Below are positions 53,551-63,886 of a DNA stretch of 64,000 bases, in pieces. The translations under genes were made by a program, and so were the position numbers. Each line of letters starts with the position of its first letter. Positions within the stretch are counted from its first letter, which is position 1. Origin of the DNA: Arthrobacter sp. KBS0703. Lineage in GTDB: Bacteria; Actinomycetota; Actinomycetes; Actinomycetales; Micrococcaceae. The stretch covers positions 3,038,001 to 3,102,000 of the forward strand of contig NZ_MVDG02000001.1 in NCBI RefSeq assembly GCF_002008315.2, written 5' to 3'. Below the pieces are notes generated by a model. That model was not told the origin of the DNA and did not search any database. It was given only the letters and a program-made list of their open reading frames with translations.

Positions 53551-54279
53551 TTAGCGAAGGGTGTAAAACGAGGACGTGCCCGTGGCGGACACTGCGTGCA
53601 GGATGGTGCCGTCCGAGGGGTTCAGCGCGCTGATCATCATGCCGTTGCCGACGTAGATGCCCACGTGGGCGCCGCCGTTCTGCATGACCAGGTCGCCGGG
53701 AGCCGGCGTTGAGGTGGGCGTCATGGCGTTCCACGCGTTGACGCGGGGAATGCTGATGCCGGCCTGCGCGTAGACCCACTGGGTGAAGCCGGAGCAGTCC
53801 CAGCCGCTGGGAGTGGTGCCGCCCCAGACGTACGGGTGGCCGATCCCGGTGTACGCGATGGCTGCCAGCCCCGAAGCCGCAGCGGACTTCGCGGCGTCGG
53901 TCAGCTTGTCAGCCTTCGCGGTGATGGACCCCGCAGCCGCGGTCTCGTCGCTGGACTGCGCGGCGAGGGTTTCGGTGACGGGGGCTGCCTCGGTGGTGAC
54001 GGCAGGACGCTCGAAGGAGACAGTGGCGGTGGGCGCGGCGGTCACGGCAAGCTGCGTGGTCTGGGAACCGGACTCCGCGGAGGCGGAGACACCGATGTTG
54101 GCGTCGGCGGCGTTAGCCGGCATGCCAATGCTCAGGATGAGCCCTGAAGCAGCTGCGATGACAGCTGCCTGGCGACCTACTGTGCCAGCATTGACGCTTA
54201 CTGCCTTGGACACGGAGTCCAACGGGTTCATACGAACCGTTTGCGCACGGTGGCGCGCAAGATTGTGGCGTGAAGACAC
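53551..54279 (-). CDS. NlpC/P60-family peptidoglycan hydrolase 2
   Basis: 242 residues from the GTG at 54279, which has GGGAGAGG eight bases upstream; a TTG at 54297 lies inside that element. A signal peptide similar to hydrolase 1 (RQAAVIAAASGLIL, cleavage near ANAAD), a linker and the domain with Cys in WDCSGFTQWVYAQ, His in GAHVGIYVGNG. Directly upstream is a c-di-AMP riboswitch, which in this gene class shuts expression when c-di-AMP is high. Confidence 0.88.
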   Translation of the reverse strand: MSSRHNLARHRAQTVRMNPLDSVSKAVSVNAGTVGRQAAVIAAASGLILSIGMPANAADANIGVSASAESGSQTTQLAVTAAPTATVSFERPAVTTEAAPVTETLAAQSSDETAAAGSITAKADKLTDAAKSAAASGLAAIAYTGIGHPYVWGGTTPSGWDCSGFTQWVYAQAGISIPRVNAWNAMTPTSTPAPGDLVMQNGGAHVGIYVGNGMMISALNPSDGTILHAVSATGTSSFYTLR

Positions 54280-54298
54280 GAAGGTAGCCTCTCCCAAT

Positions 54299-54463
54299 GC
54301 CTACGAGGTGAGCTGTCGGATTCGGATGGGAGTCACCCGGCCGCTCTGCTTCCTGGGAAGCTTTGCGACTTAACCCCAAGGTCTTCTTGCGAAGACCAAA
54401 ATTGGTTCCCCCGCCTCTGCCAGACGATGTAATGCGAACGGACCTTGAGCGGTGGCAGAGTTA
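54299..54463 (-). promoter_or_regulatory. c-di-AMP riboswitch (ydaO/yuaA type) upstream of NlpC/P60 genes
   Basis: On the minus strand the conserved pieces of the ydaO motif are in order: GGCAGAGGCGGGGGAACCA, a variable hairpin (GGTCTTC-GC-GAAGACC type), TTGGGGTTAAGTCGC, a CCGGGTGACTCCCATCC region, and the closing CCGACAGCTCACCTCGTAGGC. It ends about 20 bases before the GTG of the hydrolase gene. Confidence 0.88.
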
Positions 54464-54480
54464 GGCAATCCACTCAAGAG

Positions 54481-54505
54481 CGTCAACTTCGGAAAAGTTG
54501 ACGCG
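54481..54505 (-). terminator. Hairpin between the M23 gene and the riboswitch
   Basis: GCGTCAACTT and AAGTTGACGC pair perfectly around a five-base loop. It lies 88 bases after the M23 gene stop and just ahead of the riboswitch, so it may end the M23 transcript. Confidence 0.45.
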
Positions 54506-54592
54506 GTTTAGACGGTACAGGACTTCGGAGCGAATGTCACATTCAGGTCACGGCATGTCACAAGAATGAGAGAGCACTCCATCGGCTTTGGC

Positions 54593-55414
54593 TCAGAGCC
54601 AGCCGGTGGGGTCAACGACGTCTCCGTTGACCATCACCTCGAAGTGGAGGTGGCAGCCGGTGGAGGCGCCGGTGGTCCCGCTAAGGGCCACGACGTCGCC
54701 CCTGGAGACCTTCTGGCCGACCTCGACACTGAATGACGACAGATGGTTATACGTCGTCTCCAGGCCGTTGCCGTGGTTGATGACAACGCGGTTGCCGCCA
54801 CCGTAAGGGTGCCAGCCCGCGAAGGTGACAGTGCCGCTGGCGGCCGCGAACACAGACGTGCCGCACTGGGCCGCAAAGTCCTGGCCGCGGTGGAACTCTC
54901 CCACGCCGCCCGTAATGGGGCTCACGCGGTAGCCAAAGGGCGAGGACTTGACCAGGGTTTCGAGGGGTGATCCGAGGGTTCCTGCGGACGCGGCGCGGGA
55001 AATGCTGCCGGCGGACTGAGCGCTCAGGAGCTGCTTGAGTTTGCCGTCGGGGTCACCCTGGGTGGACACGGCAGTGCGGCTGAAGTCCACCTTGGCCGCG
55101 GCCTCAGCGGAGACTTCCGGCTGGGCAGGCGAGGCAAAAGAGGCGGGCGAGGAACTCTCCCCCAGGGCCATGACGGGGCTGGTGGCGGGAACCGTGACGG
55201 TCAGCAGGAGACCGGTGGCAGCGAGGGCGACTCCGGCTTTCTGGCCCACCCCGCTGGCTGCGGCAAAGTCCGTGACCTGGCGGAACGGGCCCCGGCGCCG
55301 ACGAGCCTCGCGCTGCGCATCCCGGGGGCGTTCCGCGGAGAAGGCTTCAGGGAGGCGCGGCTCCGAAGCGGGACCGGTCGCGCGGCGGCGGCCCCGGGCA
55401 TGCTGCATGGTCAA
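54593..55414 (-). CDS. M23-family (LytM-type) metallopeptidase
   Basis: 273 residues. A long basic N-terminus with a hydrophobic signal segment (VALAATGLLLTVTVPATSPVMA), then a linker and the LytM domain (about 165-270) with zinc ligands in FHRGQDFAA and HLHFEV, and the usual YGGGNRVVINHGNGLETTYN. It hydrolyses wall peptide bridges. The TTG at 55414 has AGGA seven bases upstream; an ATG two codons later is the alternative. A second c-di-AMP riboswitch precedes it. Confidence 0.88.
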   Translation of the reverse strand: MTMQHARGRRRATGPASEPRLPEAFSAERPRDAQREARRRRGPFRQVTDFAAASGVGQKAGVALAATGLLLTVTVPATSPVMALGESSSPASFASPAQPEVSAEAAAKVDFSRTAVSTQGDPDGKLKQLLSAQSAGSISRAASAGTLGSPLETLVKSSPFGYRVSPITGGVGEFHRGQDFAAQCGTSVFAAASGTVTFAGWHPYGGGNRVVINHGNGLETTYNHLSSFSVEVGQKVSRGDVVALSGTTGASTGCHLHFEVMVNGDVVDPTGWL

Positions 55415-55434
55415 GAACGTTTCCTCTCTGGATA

Positions 55435-55648
55435 GCCTGCGAAGTTAGCTGTCGGATTCGGGTCAGAGAGTTCATCGACCCGGTCCGCCGTGACAAGCCT
55501 TTTCGGCGCAGGGGTATCCCGGGAGATTCCTTCTGCGGAAAGTGGCTTGCTGCTGCGGACTTCACCCCAAGGCTGTTTCAACAGCCGCTTGTGGTTCCCC
55601 CGCCTCTGCCAGTAGGTGCTTCGTGCTACTGATCCGCTGGCAGAGTTC
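55435..55648 (-). promoter_or_regulatory. c-di-AMP riboswitch (ydaO/yuaA type) upstream of the M23 peptidase
   Basis: The same pieces as the first riboswitch: CTGGCAGAGGCGGGGGAACC, a variable hairpin with GGCTGTT-x-AACAGCC, CTTGGGGTGAAGTC, and the closing CCGACAGCTAACTTCGCAGGC on the minus strand, with a longer middle insertion. It ends 20 bases before the start codon. The remaining 149 bases up to the DtxR gene hold nothing I recognise apart from AT-rich promoter-like sequence. Confidence 0.88.
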
Positions 55649-55797
55649 GGCTCCAGATCAGGTAACGCTTTAGTATCGGCGCTGCCTTTTAACTATAGGT
55701 GATTAAGCTGCACGGTAATAATTCCGTTATCTTGCCTGTGCAAAAGTTGTAGGGCGTCCTGCCAACAGATGTCAGACAACCCGCGCATGGTGCGGGT

Positions 55798-56493
55798 TTA
55801 GCCTACGCGGACGAAGACGTGGGCGGCCACTTCGGGCGGCAGCTCCAGTGCGCCTTCGAACCCGGGGACACGCACGGAGATGTACTCCCCCACACGCTCG
55901 AGGGACACCGCGGCGCCAGGACGGATCCCACCTTCGTCCAACTGGACCAGCAGCTCCGGTTCAACCTGGATTGGTTCCGCCAGCCTGCTGACGGTCACGC
56001 GGGAGTCCGGGCCGTAGCCGGCCATGGCGTCGAGGAGGTTCAGGACCCCGTCCGAGAATGCGTTCGACGGCTGCCCGCCGAGCGCCGCCAGCCCGGGAAT
56101 CGGATTGCCGTACGGCGACTCCGTCGGATGGTTGAGCAGTTCGAAGATCCTGCGCTCCACACGCTCGCTCATGACGTGCTCCCAGCGGCAGGCCTCGTCG
56201 TGGACGTACGCCCAGTCCAAGCCGATAACATCGGCGAGGAGCCGCTCGGCAAGGCGGTGCTTGCGCATGACTTCGGTGGCGCGCTTGCGGCCGGTTTCGG
56301 TCAGTTCGAGGTGTCGGTCGCCGGAAACAACCACGAGCCCGTCGCGTTCCATCCTGCCGATAGTCTGGGACACCGTGGGGCCGGAGTGGCGAAGCCGTTC
56401 GGCGATTCGGGCCCGGAGCGCCACGATGTTCTCTTCTTCAAGCTCCAAAATGGTCCGAAGATACATCTCCGTGGTGTCGATCAGATCCGTCAT
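55798..56493 (-). CDS. DtxR/IdeR-family metal-dependent regulator
   Basis: 231 residues with the three DtxR domains: N-terminal HTH (LRHSGPTVSQTIGRMERDGLV, shown in part: SGPTVSQTIGRMERDG), dimer and metal-binding domain with HDEACRWEHVMSERVERR (Cys, Glu and His ligands), and a C-terminal SH3-like domain. With ferrous iron, IdeR-type proteins repress iron uptake; a manganese sensor (MntR-type) is an alternative, but the full length and the C-terminal domain favour IdeR/DtxR. An imperfect iron box lies upstream. Confidence 0.88.
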   Translation of the reverse strand: MTDLIDTTEMYLRTILELEEENIVALRARIAERLRHSGPTVSQTIGRMERDGLVVVSGDRHLELTETGRKRATEVMRKHRLAERLLADVIGLDWAYVHDEACRWEHVMSERVERRIFELLNHPTESPYGNPIPGLAALGGQPSNAFSDGVLNLLDAMAGYGPDSRVTVSRLAEPIQVEPELLVQLDEGGIRPGAAVSLERVGEYISVRVPGFEGALELPPEVAAHVFVRVG

Positions 56494-57966
<1,473 letters not shown>

Positions 57967-57999
57967 CCCTTCCCCCAGCTATGCGGTGGCGCCTTTTGG

Positions 58000-58237
58000 G
58001 CGTCAGCGTCCGACGGCGCCGTCCGGGCTTGCGTCCCGGCCGGCGCCGTCCGCCGTTCCGGCGCGGGCACCAGCGCAGCGACCTGAGCGACGCCGTTGGC
58101 GTTTAAGGATGCGCTGTTGGGCACCACGGCGTTGGGCAGGAGGTCGTCCCTGACCACGTCCCGATGTTGGAGATGAGCGCGCCGACGAACCAGATGCGGT
58201 AGTTGAGGATATGCAGGGATCTGAAGGTGGACATCAT
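58000..58237 (-). pseudogene. MFS transporter remnant
   Basis: The minus strand opens with two ATG codons (58237, 58234) and reads FRSLHILNYRIWFVGALISN then IGTW, a typical N-terminus of EntS/MFS_3-type transporters. After IGTW the frame breaks, and another frame gives DLLPNAVVPNSASLNANG, which resembles a segment that normally lies about 100 residues further on. Nothing of the remaining ~300 residues is left. An internal deletion or an assembly collapse are both possible. Confidence 0.6.
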
Positions 58238-58283
58238 GGCCGGCCTTCGTGGAACTCAATCCCGGATGATCCCAACGGTGGGA

Positions 58284-58850
58284 TCAGCCCTGCCCGGAAC
58301 TCTCCGGGACGATGCCGGAGCCGTCAGCCGCGTTCTCCTCGGCAGCGTTTTCCGCAGGAGCGCTGTCCTCGGGAGCATCCTCCTCGCCAGCATTTTCCGC
58401 CGGAGCACTGTCCGCGGGAGCGTCCTCCTCTGGAGAACTGTCCTCGTCGCGGGCGTCCTCGGGGCGGACCCGCTCGGCCCAGGGCACCCACTCCGGCGCG
58501 AGGATTGAATCCTCGGACGGGAGCAAGCCAAGTTCGTTCACAGTGATCACCTTGGACCGCGAGTTGCGGGTCAGGACGGCGTACCACTGCCAGCCGATGT
58601 AGCCGGGCAGCCGCGATTCGAAGAGGTGCGTCACCACACGGTCACCCTCAGTGCGGGCGGCAAGGTGGTCGCCGATTTCGGAGGCCTTTGCGATGCCTTC
58701 GACGGCGGCCCTGGCGACGTCCACGGCCGCCGCCAGCACGGCGTCCGGCTTGCCCGTGCGCCACACAGGGACGCCGGCACGCCGTTTGGGCGCCTTGGAC
58801 TCCGCCTTGGACTCCGCCTTGGCTTCGGCCTGTTCAAGTTCCGGGTTCAT
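58284..58850 (-). CDS. DUF3027-domain protein
   Basis: 188 residues from the ATG at 58850. An N-terminal Lys/Glu-rich repeat (AESKAESKA) leads into a conserved core: DAVLAAAVDVARAAVEGIA, then HLFESRLPGYIGWQWYAVLT and PSEDSILAPEWVPWAERVRP. The last 55 residues are acidic repeats (APxDSAPAENAxEED twice). DUF3027 is widespread in actinobacteria, function unknown. It starts seven bases after the cold-shock gene stop and is probably co-transcribed. Confidence 0.8.
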   Translation of the reverse strand: MNPELEQAEAKAESKAESKAPKRRAGVPVWRTGKPDAVLAAAVDVARAAVEGIAKASEIGDHLAARTEGDRVVTHLFESRLPGYIGWQWYAVLTRNSRSKVITVNELGLLPSEDSILAPEWVPWAERVRPEDARDEDSSPEEDAPADSAPAENAGEEDAPEDSAPAENAAEENAADGSGIVPESSGQG

Positions 58851-58857
58851 CAGGGGC

Positions 58858-59241
58858 CTAAGCGTCCAGCTCGTCGGCAACCTTACGCAGGGCGGCGGCG
58901 ATGGCCTTGCCCTTGTTGCCCTCCGGGTACTTGCCCGCCGACAGTGTTCCCGACAGGTTATCCAGGACGCTTACGAGGTCCTGGACCAGCGGAGCGAGGT
59001 CCCTGGCGCTGGGACGCTTTGCCTTGGCGATGGACGGTGTCTTGTCGAGGACACGCAGCCCCAGTGCCTGGGCGCCCTTACGGCCGTCTGCGACGCCGAA
59101 CTCAACGCGGGTGCCGGCCTTCAGTTCCGTGATGCCTTCGGGGAGGGCAGACTTGGGGAGGAATACTTCCTGCCCGTCCTCGCCTGCGAGGAATCCGAAA
59201 CCCTTGTCCTTGTCATACCACTTGACCTTGCCGGTAGGCAC
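58858..59241 (-). CDS. Cold-shock-domain protein with helical C-terminal extension
   Basis: 127 residues from the GTG at 59241, chosen because GAAGG lies eight bases upstream and because it yields the family N-terminus MPTGKVKWYDKDKGFGFLAG; an ATG at 59277 is the alternative. Residues 1-67 are the cold-shock RNA/DNA-binding barrel with RNP1 (KGFGFLAG) and RNP2-like (EVFLPKSAL). The 60-residue C-terminal helix pair (SARDLAPLVQDLVSVLDNLS) is not in classical CspA and is typical of this actinobacterial form. It shares a transcript with the DUF3027 gene. Confidence 0.87.
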   Translation of the reverse strand: MPTGKVKWYDKDKGFGFLAGEDGQEVFLPKSALPEGITELKAGTRVEFGVADGRKGAQALGLRVLDKTPSIAKAKRPSARDLAPLVQDLVSVLDNLSGTLSAGKYPEGNKGKAIAAALRKVADELDA

Positions 59242-59423
59242 GTAATCAACCTTCTTCGTTCTGACGTTCTGAGACATGTCCGGTCATCACCGCATCCACA
59301 CTGATGTGCGGGTTCAGGGCATGACGTCCTGGTCCATGTTGGTCTGTTCCTTCAAGGTTATCCTGACTGGCCCCGTTATCCTGCTTTGCGGCGCGGCTGC
59401 GGCCGGACTGTTAGCGTTACGGC

Positions 59424-59657
59424 ATGATATCCACGCGTTTCCGGCGTCCGCTGATGATCGCCGCAGCGCTCCTGGCAGTGCTTTCCCTCGTGGCCGTCGG
59501 AACGGTGATGGCCATGGCCTTCAGCGGCCAGGCCGCGCCGCAGTGGATCACCTCCACCGCGCTCTACGGGCTTCCGGCGGCTTTCCTGCTGATGCTCATC
59601 CTGATAATCGACGGCGTCGCAGCCCGCCGCCGGGCGGGAAACCCCGGCGGGCGGTAA
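59424..59657 (+). CDS. Small two-helix membrane protein
   Basis: 77 residues: helix 1 about 10-33, helix 2 about 46-65, basic ends. No recognised family. It lies 10 bases before the helicase-associated gene on the same strand, so it may be co-transcribed. Confidence 0.6.
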   Translation: MISTRFRRPLMIAAALLAVLSLVAVGTVMAMAFSGQAAPQWITSTALYGLPAAFLLMLILIIDGVAARRRAGNPGGR

Positions 59658-59667
59658 CGTTGGACTG

Positions 59668-62171
59668 ATGTCCCTCATTCGTGCGCTGAGCAAGGAACTG
59701 GAGGCACGCAGCGATGAGTCGTTGCGGGCCCTGTTCGCTGCGCGGCCGGACCTGATGTCCCCCGGCGTTCCGGACTTTGCGGCACTGGCTGCCCGGGCCA
59801 GCGCGCGGGTGAGCGTGCAGCGCGCACTGGAACGGCTGAACCGGCCCCAAATGCAGGTCCTCGAGACCCTCCACCTGTGCACGAACACGGACACCGGCCA
59901 CAGCGCATCGGCCACGGTCCTCAAGAAGCTGATCGCCGGTTCAACCGTGGCCGCCGTTGAACGGATACTGCTGTCGCTGCAGGAACTGGCGTTGGTGCAC
60001 CGGGCCGAGCCGCCGCACAGCGCCGGGCCGGCGGCGCACAGGCAGCGGTTCTACCTCCCGGTGGGCAGCCTCAAGGACGTCGTCGGAATATATCCGGCCG
60101 GGCTGGGTCGCAGCTATACCGAACTCGTGCGGCTGCAGCGGCCTTCGCCCAGCGCGTCGTCCAGCTCGTCAACGAGCTGCACCGCAGCAGGGCCGACATC
60201 CAGGCGGCCACCACTCCCATGGAGGCAGCGCTGGCCCTGCAGCACTGGACGTCCTCCCCGAATCCTTGCGGGCAGCCCTCGCCACGGCTCCGGAGCGCAC
60301 GACGGCGCTGCTCGCCAGGTTCAGCAACTGGGCCATGGGTGCCGTCCCCCAGGCGCAACGGAAAGCGTCCGTGACCGCCGAGGGGTCCGACGTCGGGCCG
60401 GTGGACTGGCTTTTGGCGCGCGGCCTCCTGGTGCCGCTGGACGCCGCGCACGTGGAGCTGCCGCACAGCGTGGGCATGTCGCTCCGGGGCGGCGCCGTCA
60501 TCGACAATTTCTCACTGACTCCGCCGGTGCCGACGCTCGGCACCACCACCGCCGCGCTGCGCCGCAACGCCGCCCTCGGCGCCATCGCCGAGACCCTGCG
60601 GCTCACCGGCGAACTGCTCCATGCCGTCCGCATGCAGCCGCTGGCCACGCTGCGGAGCGGCGGCGTGGGTATCCGCGAAATGCGGCGGCTTGCCGATTCC
60701 CTGCGGGTCGATCAGCAGCTGGCCGCGGTGCTGCTGGAGTTCTGTGCACTGTCCGGACTGGTCCGGCTGGATGTGGACAGCTCCTGCTGGGTGCAGCCCC
60801 TCACCTGGAGTGGCTGGGACTGCCACGGCAGGAACAGTGGCTGTGGCTGGTCAACGCCTGGCTGGCCAGCGAACGCGCCCCCTCACTGGTGGGCCAGCCC
60901 ATCAACGGCCAGCCCGGCGGGCAGCCCGGCCACCGGGCCGCCGCCGGCACCACGGTCAACGCGCTCTCCGCGGAGGCCCAGCGAACCGATGCGCCCGTCG
61001 TCCGGAGGAGGATCCTGGAAATCCTGCAGGAGCTGACCCTTGAAGCGGAAGCGTCCGACGGGACAGCCCCGGTCCTCAACGCCGAGGCCGTGCTGCAGCG
61101 CGCCGAGTGGTCCCAGCCGCGCATGGCCCGCCGGTTCAGCTCGCTGATCCGGGGAGTGCTTGCGGAGGCAGAAATGCTCGGACTGATCGGCTCCGGCGCG
61201 CTCAGCCAGCTGGGCGCGGCCATCGCCGCGGAGTCGCCGCAGGACGCCATGAACATCCTCGGCGAGCACCTGCCCGCGGCGCTTAGCCACGTGCTCCTGC
61301 AGGCTGATCTCACGGCCGTGGCGCCGGGCTACCTCGCCCCGGAGCTGAGCGAACAACTGCTGCGGATGTCGGACGCCGAAGGGCAGGGCCCAGCCACCAT
61401 CTACCGGTTCTCGGCGGCGTCCATCCGGCGTGCGCTGGACTCGGGACTGGACGCCGCCGCCATCCTCGGCTTCCTCCGCCAGCACTCGGCCACCGCAGTT
61501 CCGCAGCCGCTGCAGTATCTCGTGGAGGACACCGCCGCCCGGCACGGCAAGCTGCGCGTCGGCGCGGCAACCAGCTTCATCCAGAGCGACGACGAGGCCG
61601 CCCTCAGCGAACTGGCCGGCGAGGCCGCCGCGTCGTCACTGGGCCTGGTCCGGATCGCCCCCACCGTCCTGGTTTCCACGGCATCGCCCCGGCAGACGGC
61701 GTTGGTGCTGCGGGGGCTGGGACTTTCGCCCGCCGTCGATGACCCGGGATCCGCCGTCGTCCACCTGAACCGTACTGCGCCGCTTCAAGGCAGCACCCGC
61801 CCCGTGTACAGCGCGCCCCGCACGGCCCCGGCGGACGCGGACGTGGACGCCCAGCTCGCGGTGCTCCGCAGCCACGCCGCGGACGCCGGCACGGGAGCCA
61901 ACGGCGCGCATCCGGCCTTCGCCGGCGGCGCCGAAGAAGCCACGCAGCTGGGGCTCGAGACGCTCAGGAGGGCTATCCTGTCTCTTATACACATCTAGAT
62001 GTGTATAAGAGACAGGTGGTGGACAGCCTGGGGAATGCGAGGCTGGAAACCGTTGTTCCGGTCTCTGTAACCGGTGGACGCGTCCGGGTCTTCGACCCCG
62101 CCAAGGACACTGAAAGGGTGCTCTCCATCCACCGGATCATCGACATCGAAACAGCAGAGGAATCGCATTAG
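59668..62171 (+). CDS. Helicase-associated-domain protein, frameshifted and adapter-interrupted
   Basis: Actinobacteria often encode such a protein (Helicase_C_3-like) directly before the XPB-type helicase. The frame starts MSLIRALSKELEARSDESLR. It changes by one base near 60138 (into AAFAQRVVQLVNELHRS), again near 60245 (into DVLPESLRAALATAPERT) and again near 60795 (back into HLEWLGLPRQEQWLWL). Each change fits one missing base. A complete 38-base junction adapter (61978-62015) then splits the C-terminus, which resumes as VVDSLGNARLETVVPVS and ends TAG at 62171. No catalytic helicase motif. In the organism it is likely an intact protein of about 830 residues. Confidence 0.7.
61978..62015. 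other. Complete Nextera mate-pair junction adapter (artefact)
   Basis: Exact 38-base palindrome made of two head-to-head mosaic ends. It separates the last 51 codons of the helicase-associated gene from the rest and changes the frame. Confidence 0.96.
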
Positions 62172-62187
62172 TGAAGGTTTTCGCAGC

Positions 62188-63834
62188 GTGAACGACGGCC
62201 CGCTGATCGTCCAGAGCGACAAAACCATCCTTCTGGAAGTCGACCACGAACAAGCCACCGAGGCCCGGCACGCCATCGCTGCCTTCGCGGAGCTGGAACG
62301 TGCGCCCGAACACATGCACAGCTACCGGCTCACGCCGCTGGGGCTCTGGAATGCCAGGGCGGCCGGGCTGGATGCGGAGAAAGTGCTCGACACCCTGCTC
62401 AAGTACTCCCGTTTCCCGGTGCCGCATTCGCTGCTGATCGACATCGAGGAAACCATGTCCCGCTACGGGCGGCTCAGGCTCGAAAAGGATCCGCAGCACG
62501 GGCTGGTCATGCGCACCACTGACTACCCCGTACTTGAGGAGGTCAGCCGGGCCAAGAAAATCCAGCCGCTGCTGGGGCCGCGCATCGACGGCGAGACCGT
62601 GGTGGTCCACTCCTCCCAGCGCGGTCAGCTCAAGCAGCTGCTGCTGAAGATCGGCTGGCCTGCAGAGGACCTTGCCGGCTATGTCGACGGCACGCCCCAC
62701 CCCATCATGCTGAACGAGTCGGGCTGGAAGCTGCGGCCCTACCAGCGGCTGGCCACCGAGAACTTCTGGGCCGGCGGCAGCGGCGTGGTGGTGCTGCCCT
62801 GCGGCGCGGGCAAGACCCTGGTGGGCGCCGCGGCGATGGCCACGAGCTCCACCACCACGCTGATCCTCGTGACCAACACCGTCTCGGCACGGCAGTGGAA
62901 AGACGAACTGCTCAAGCGGACCTCGCTGACCGAGGCCGAAATTGGCGAATATTCCGGGGCCGTCAAGGAAGTCCGGCCGGTGACGATCGCCACGTACCAG
63001 GTCCTCACCACGAAGCGGGGCGGCCTGTATCCGCACCTTGAGCTGGTGGACGGCAACGACTGGGGGCTGATCATCTACGACGAGGTTCACCTGCTCCCCG
63101 CACCGATCTTCCGGATGACCGCGGACCTCCAGGCCCGCCGCCGGCTGGGCCTGACAGCCACGCTGGTACGCGAGGACGGCAGGGAGGGCGAGGTCTTCAG
63201 CCTGATCGGACCCAAACGGTACGACGCGCCCTGGAAGGACATCGAGGCCCAGGGCTACATCGCGCCCGCGGACTGTGTGGAGGTGCGCGTGGACCTTCCC
63301 CGGGACGAGCGCGTCGCCTACGCCATGGCGGAGGACGCCGACAAGTACCGGCTCTGCGCCACCTCCGAGACCAAGACCCTCGTCGTGGAGCAGCTGATGG
63401 AACGGCACCGCGGCGAGCAGCTGCTCGTGATCGGGCAGTACATCGACCAACTCGATGAGCTGGGCGAGCGCCTGGGCGCGCCGGTCATCAAGGGTGAAAC
63501 CTCCGTGAAGGAGCGCCAGAGGCTCTACAATGCATTCCGCGCAGGTGAAATCCAGACGCTCGTCGTGTCCAAGGTGGCCAACTTCTCCATTGATCTCCCG
63601 GAAGCATCCGTTGCCATCCAGGTGTCGGGTTCCTTCGGGTCGCGGCAGGAAGAAGCCCAGCGGCTCGGCCGGCTGCTGCGTCCCAAGCAGGACGGCCGCG
63701 CGGCGCGCTTCTATTCGCTCGTGGCCCGGGACACGCTGGACCAGGACTTCGCTGCCAAGCGGCAGCGGTTTCTGGCCGAGCAGGGCTACGCATACCGGAT
63801 CATGGACGCCAAGGACGTGGACAAGGCCAGCTAG
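62188..63834 (+). CDS. XPB/Ssl2-like DNA repair helicase (superfamily 2)
   Basis: 548 residues from the GTG at 62188, 16 bases after the previous stop. An N-terminal damage-recognition-like domain (DGPLIVQSDKTILLEVDH) precedes motif I LPCGAGKTLVGAAAM, motif II YDEVHLLPA (DEVH), motif III LTATLVREDGRE, and motif VI SRQEEAQRLGRLLRP. Length and motifs match mycobacterial XPB. It unwinds DNA 3' to 5' with ATP; the bacterial role is probably in repair. Confidence 0.93.
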   Translation: MNDGPLIVQSDKTILLEVDHEQATEARHAIAAFAELERAPEHMHSYRLTPLGLWNARAAGLDAEKVLDTLLKYSRFPVPHSLLIDIEETMSRYGRLRLEKDPQHGLVMRTTDYPVLEEVSRAKKIQPLLGPRIDGETVVVHSSQRGQLKQLLLKIGWPAEDLAGYVDGTPHPIMLNESGWKLRPYQRLATENFWAGGSGVVVLPCGAGKTLVGAAAMATSSTTTLILVTNTVSARQWKDELLKRTSLTEAEIGEYSGAVKEVRPVTIATYQVLTTKRGGLYPHLELVDGNDWGLIIYDEVHLLPAPIFRMTADLQARRRLGLTATLVREDGREGEVFSLIGPKRYDAPWKDIEAQGYIAPADCVEVRVDLPRDERVAYAMAEDADKYRLCATSETKTLVVEQLMERHRGEQLLVIGQYIDQLDELGERLGAPVIKGETSVKERQRLYNAFRAGEIQTLVVSKVANFSIDLPEASVAIQVSGSFGSRQEEAQRLGRLLRPKQDGRAARFYSLVARDTLDQDFAAKRQRFLAEQGYAYRIMDAKDVDKAS

Positions 63835-63886
63835 CCCACGCAACACACAACTTTCATCCAGAAAACTCCCAGACTCTGGGAGCATC

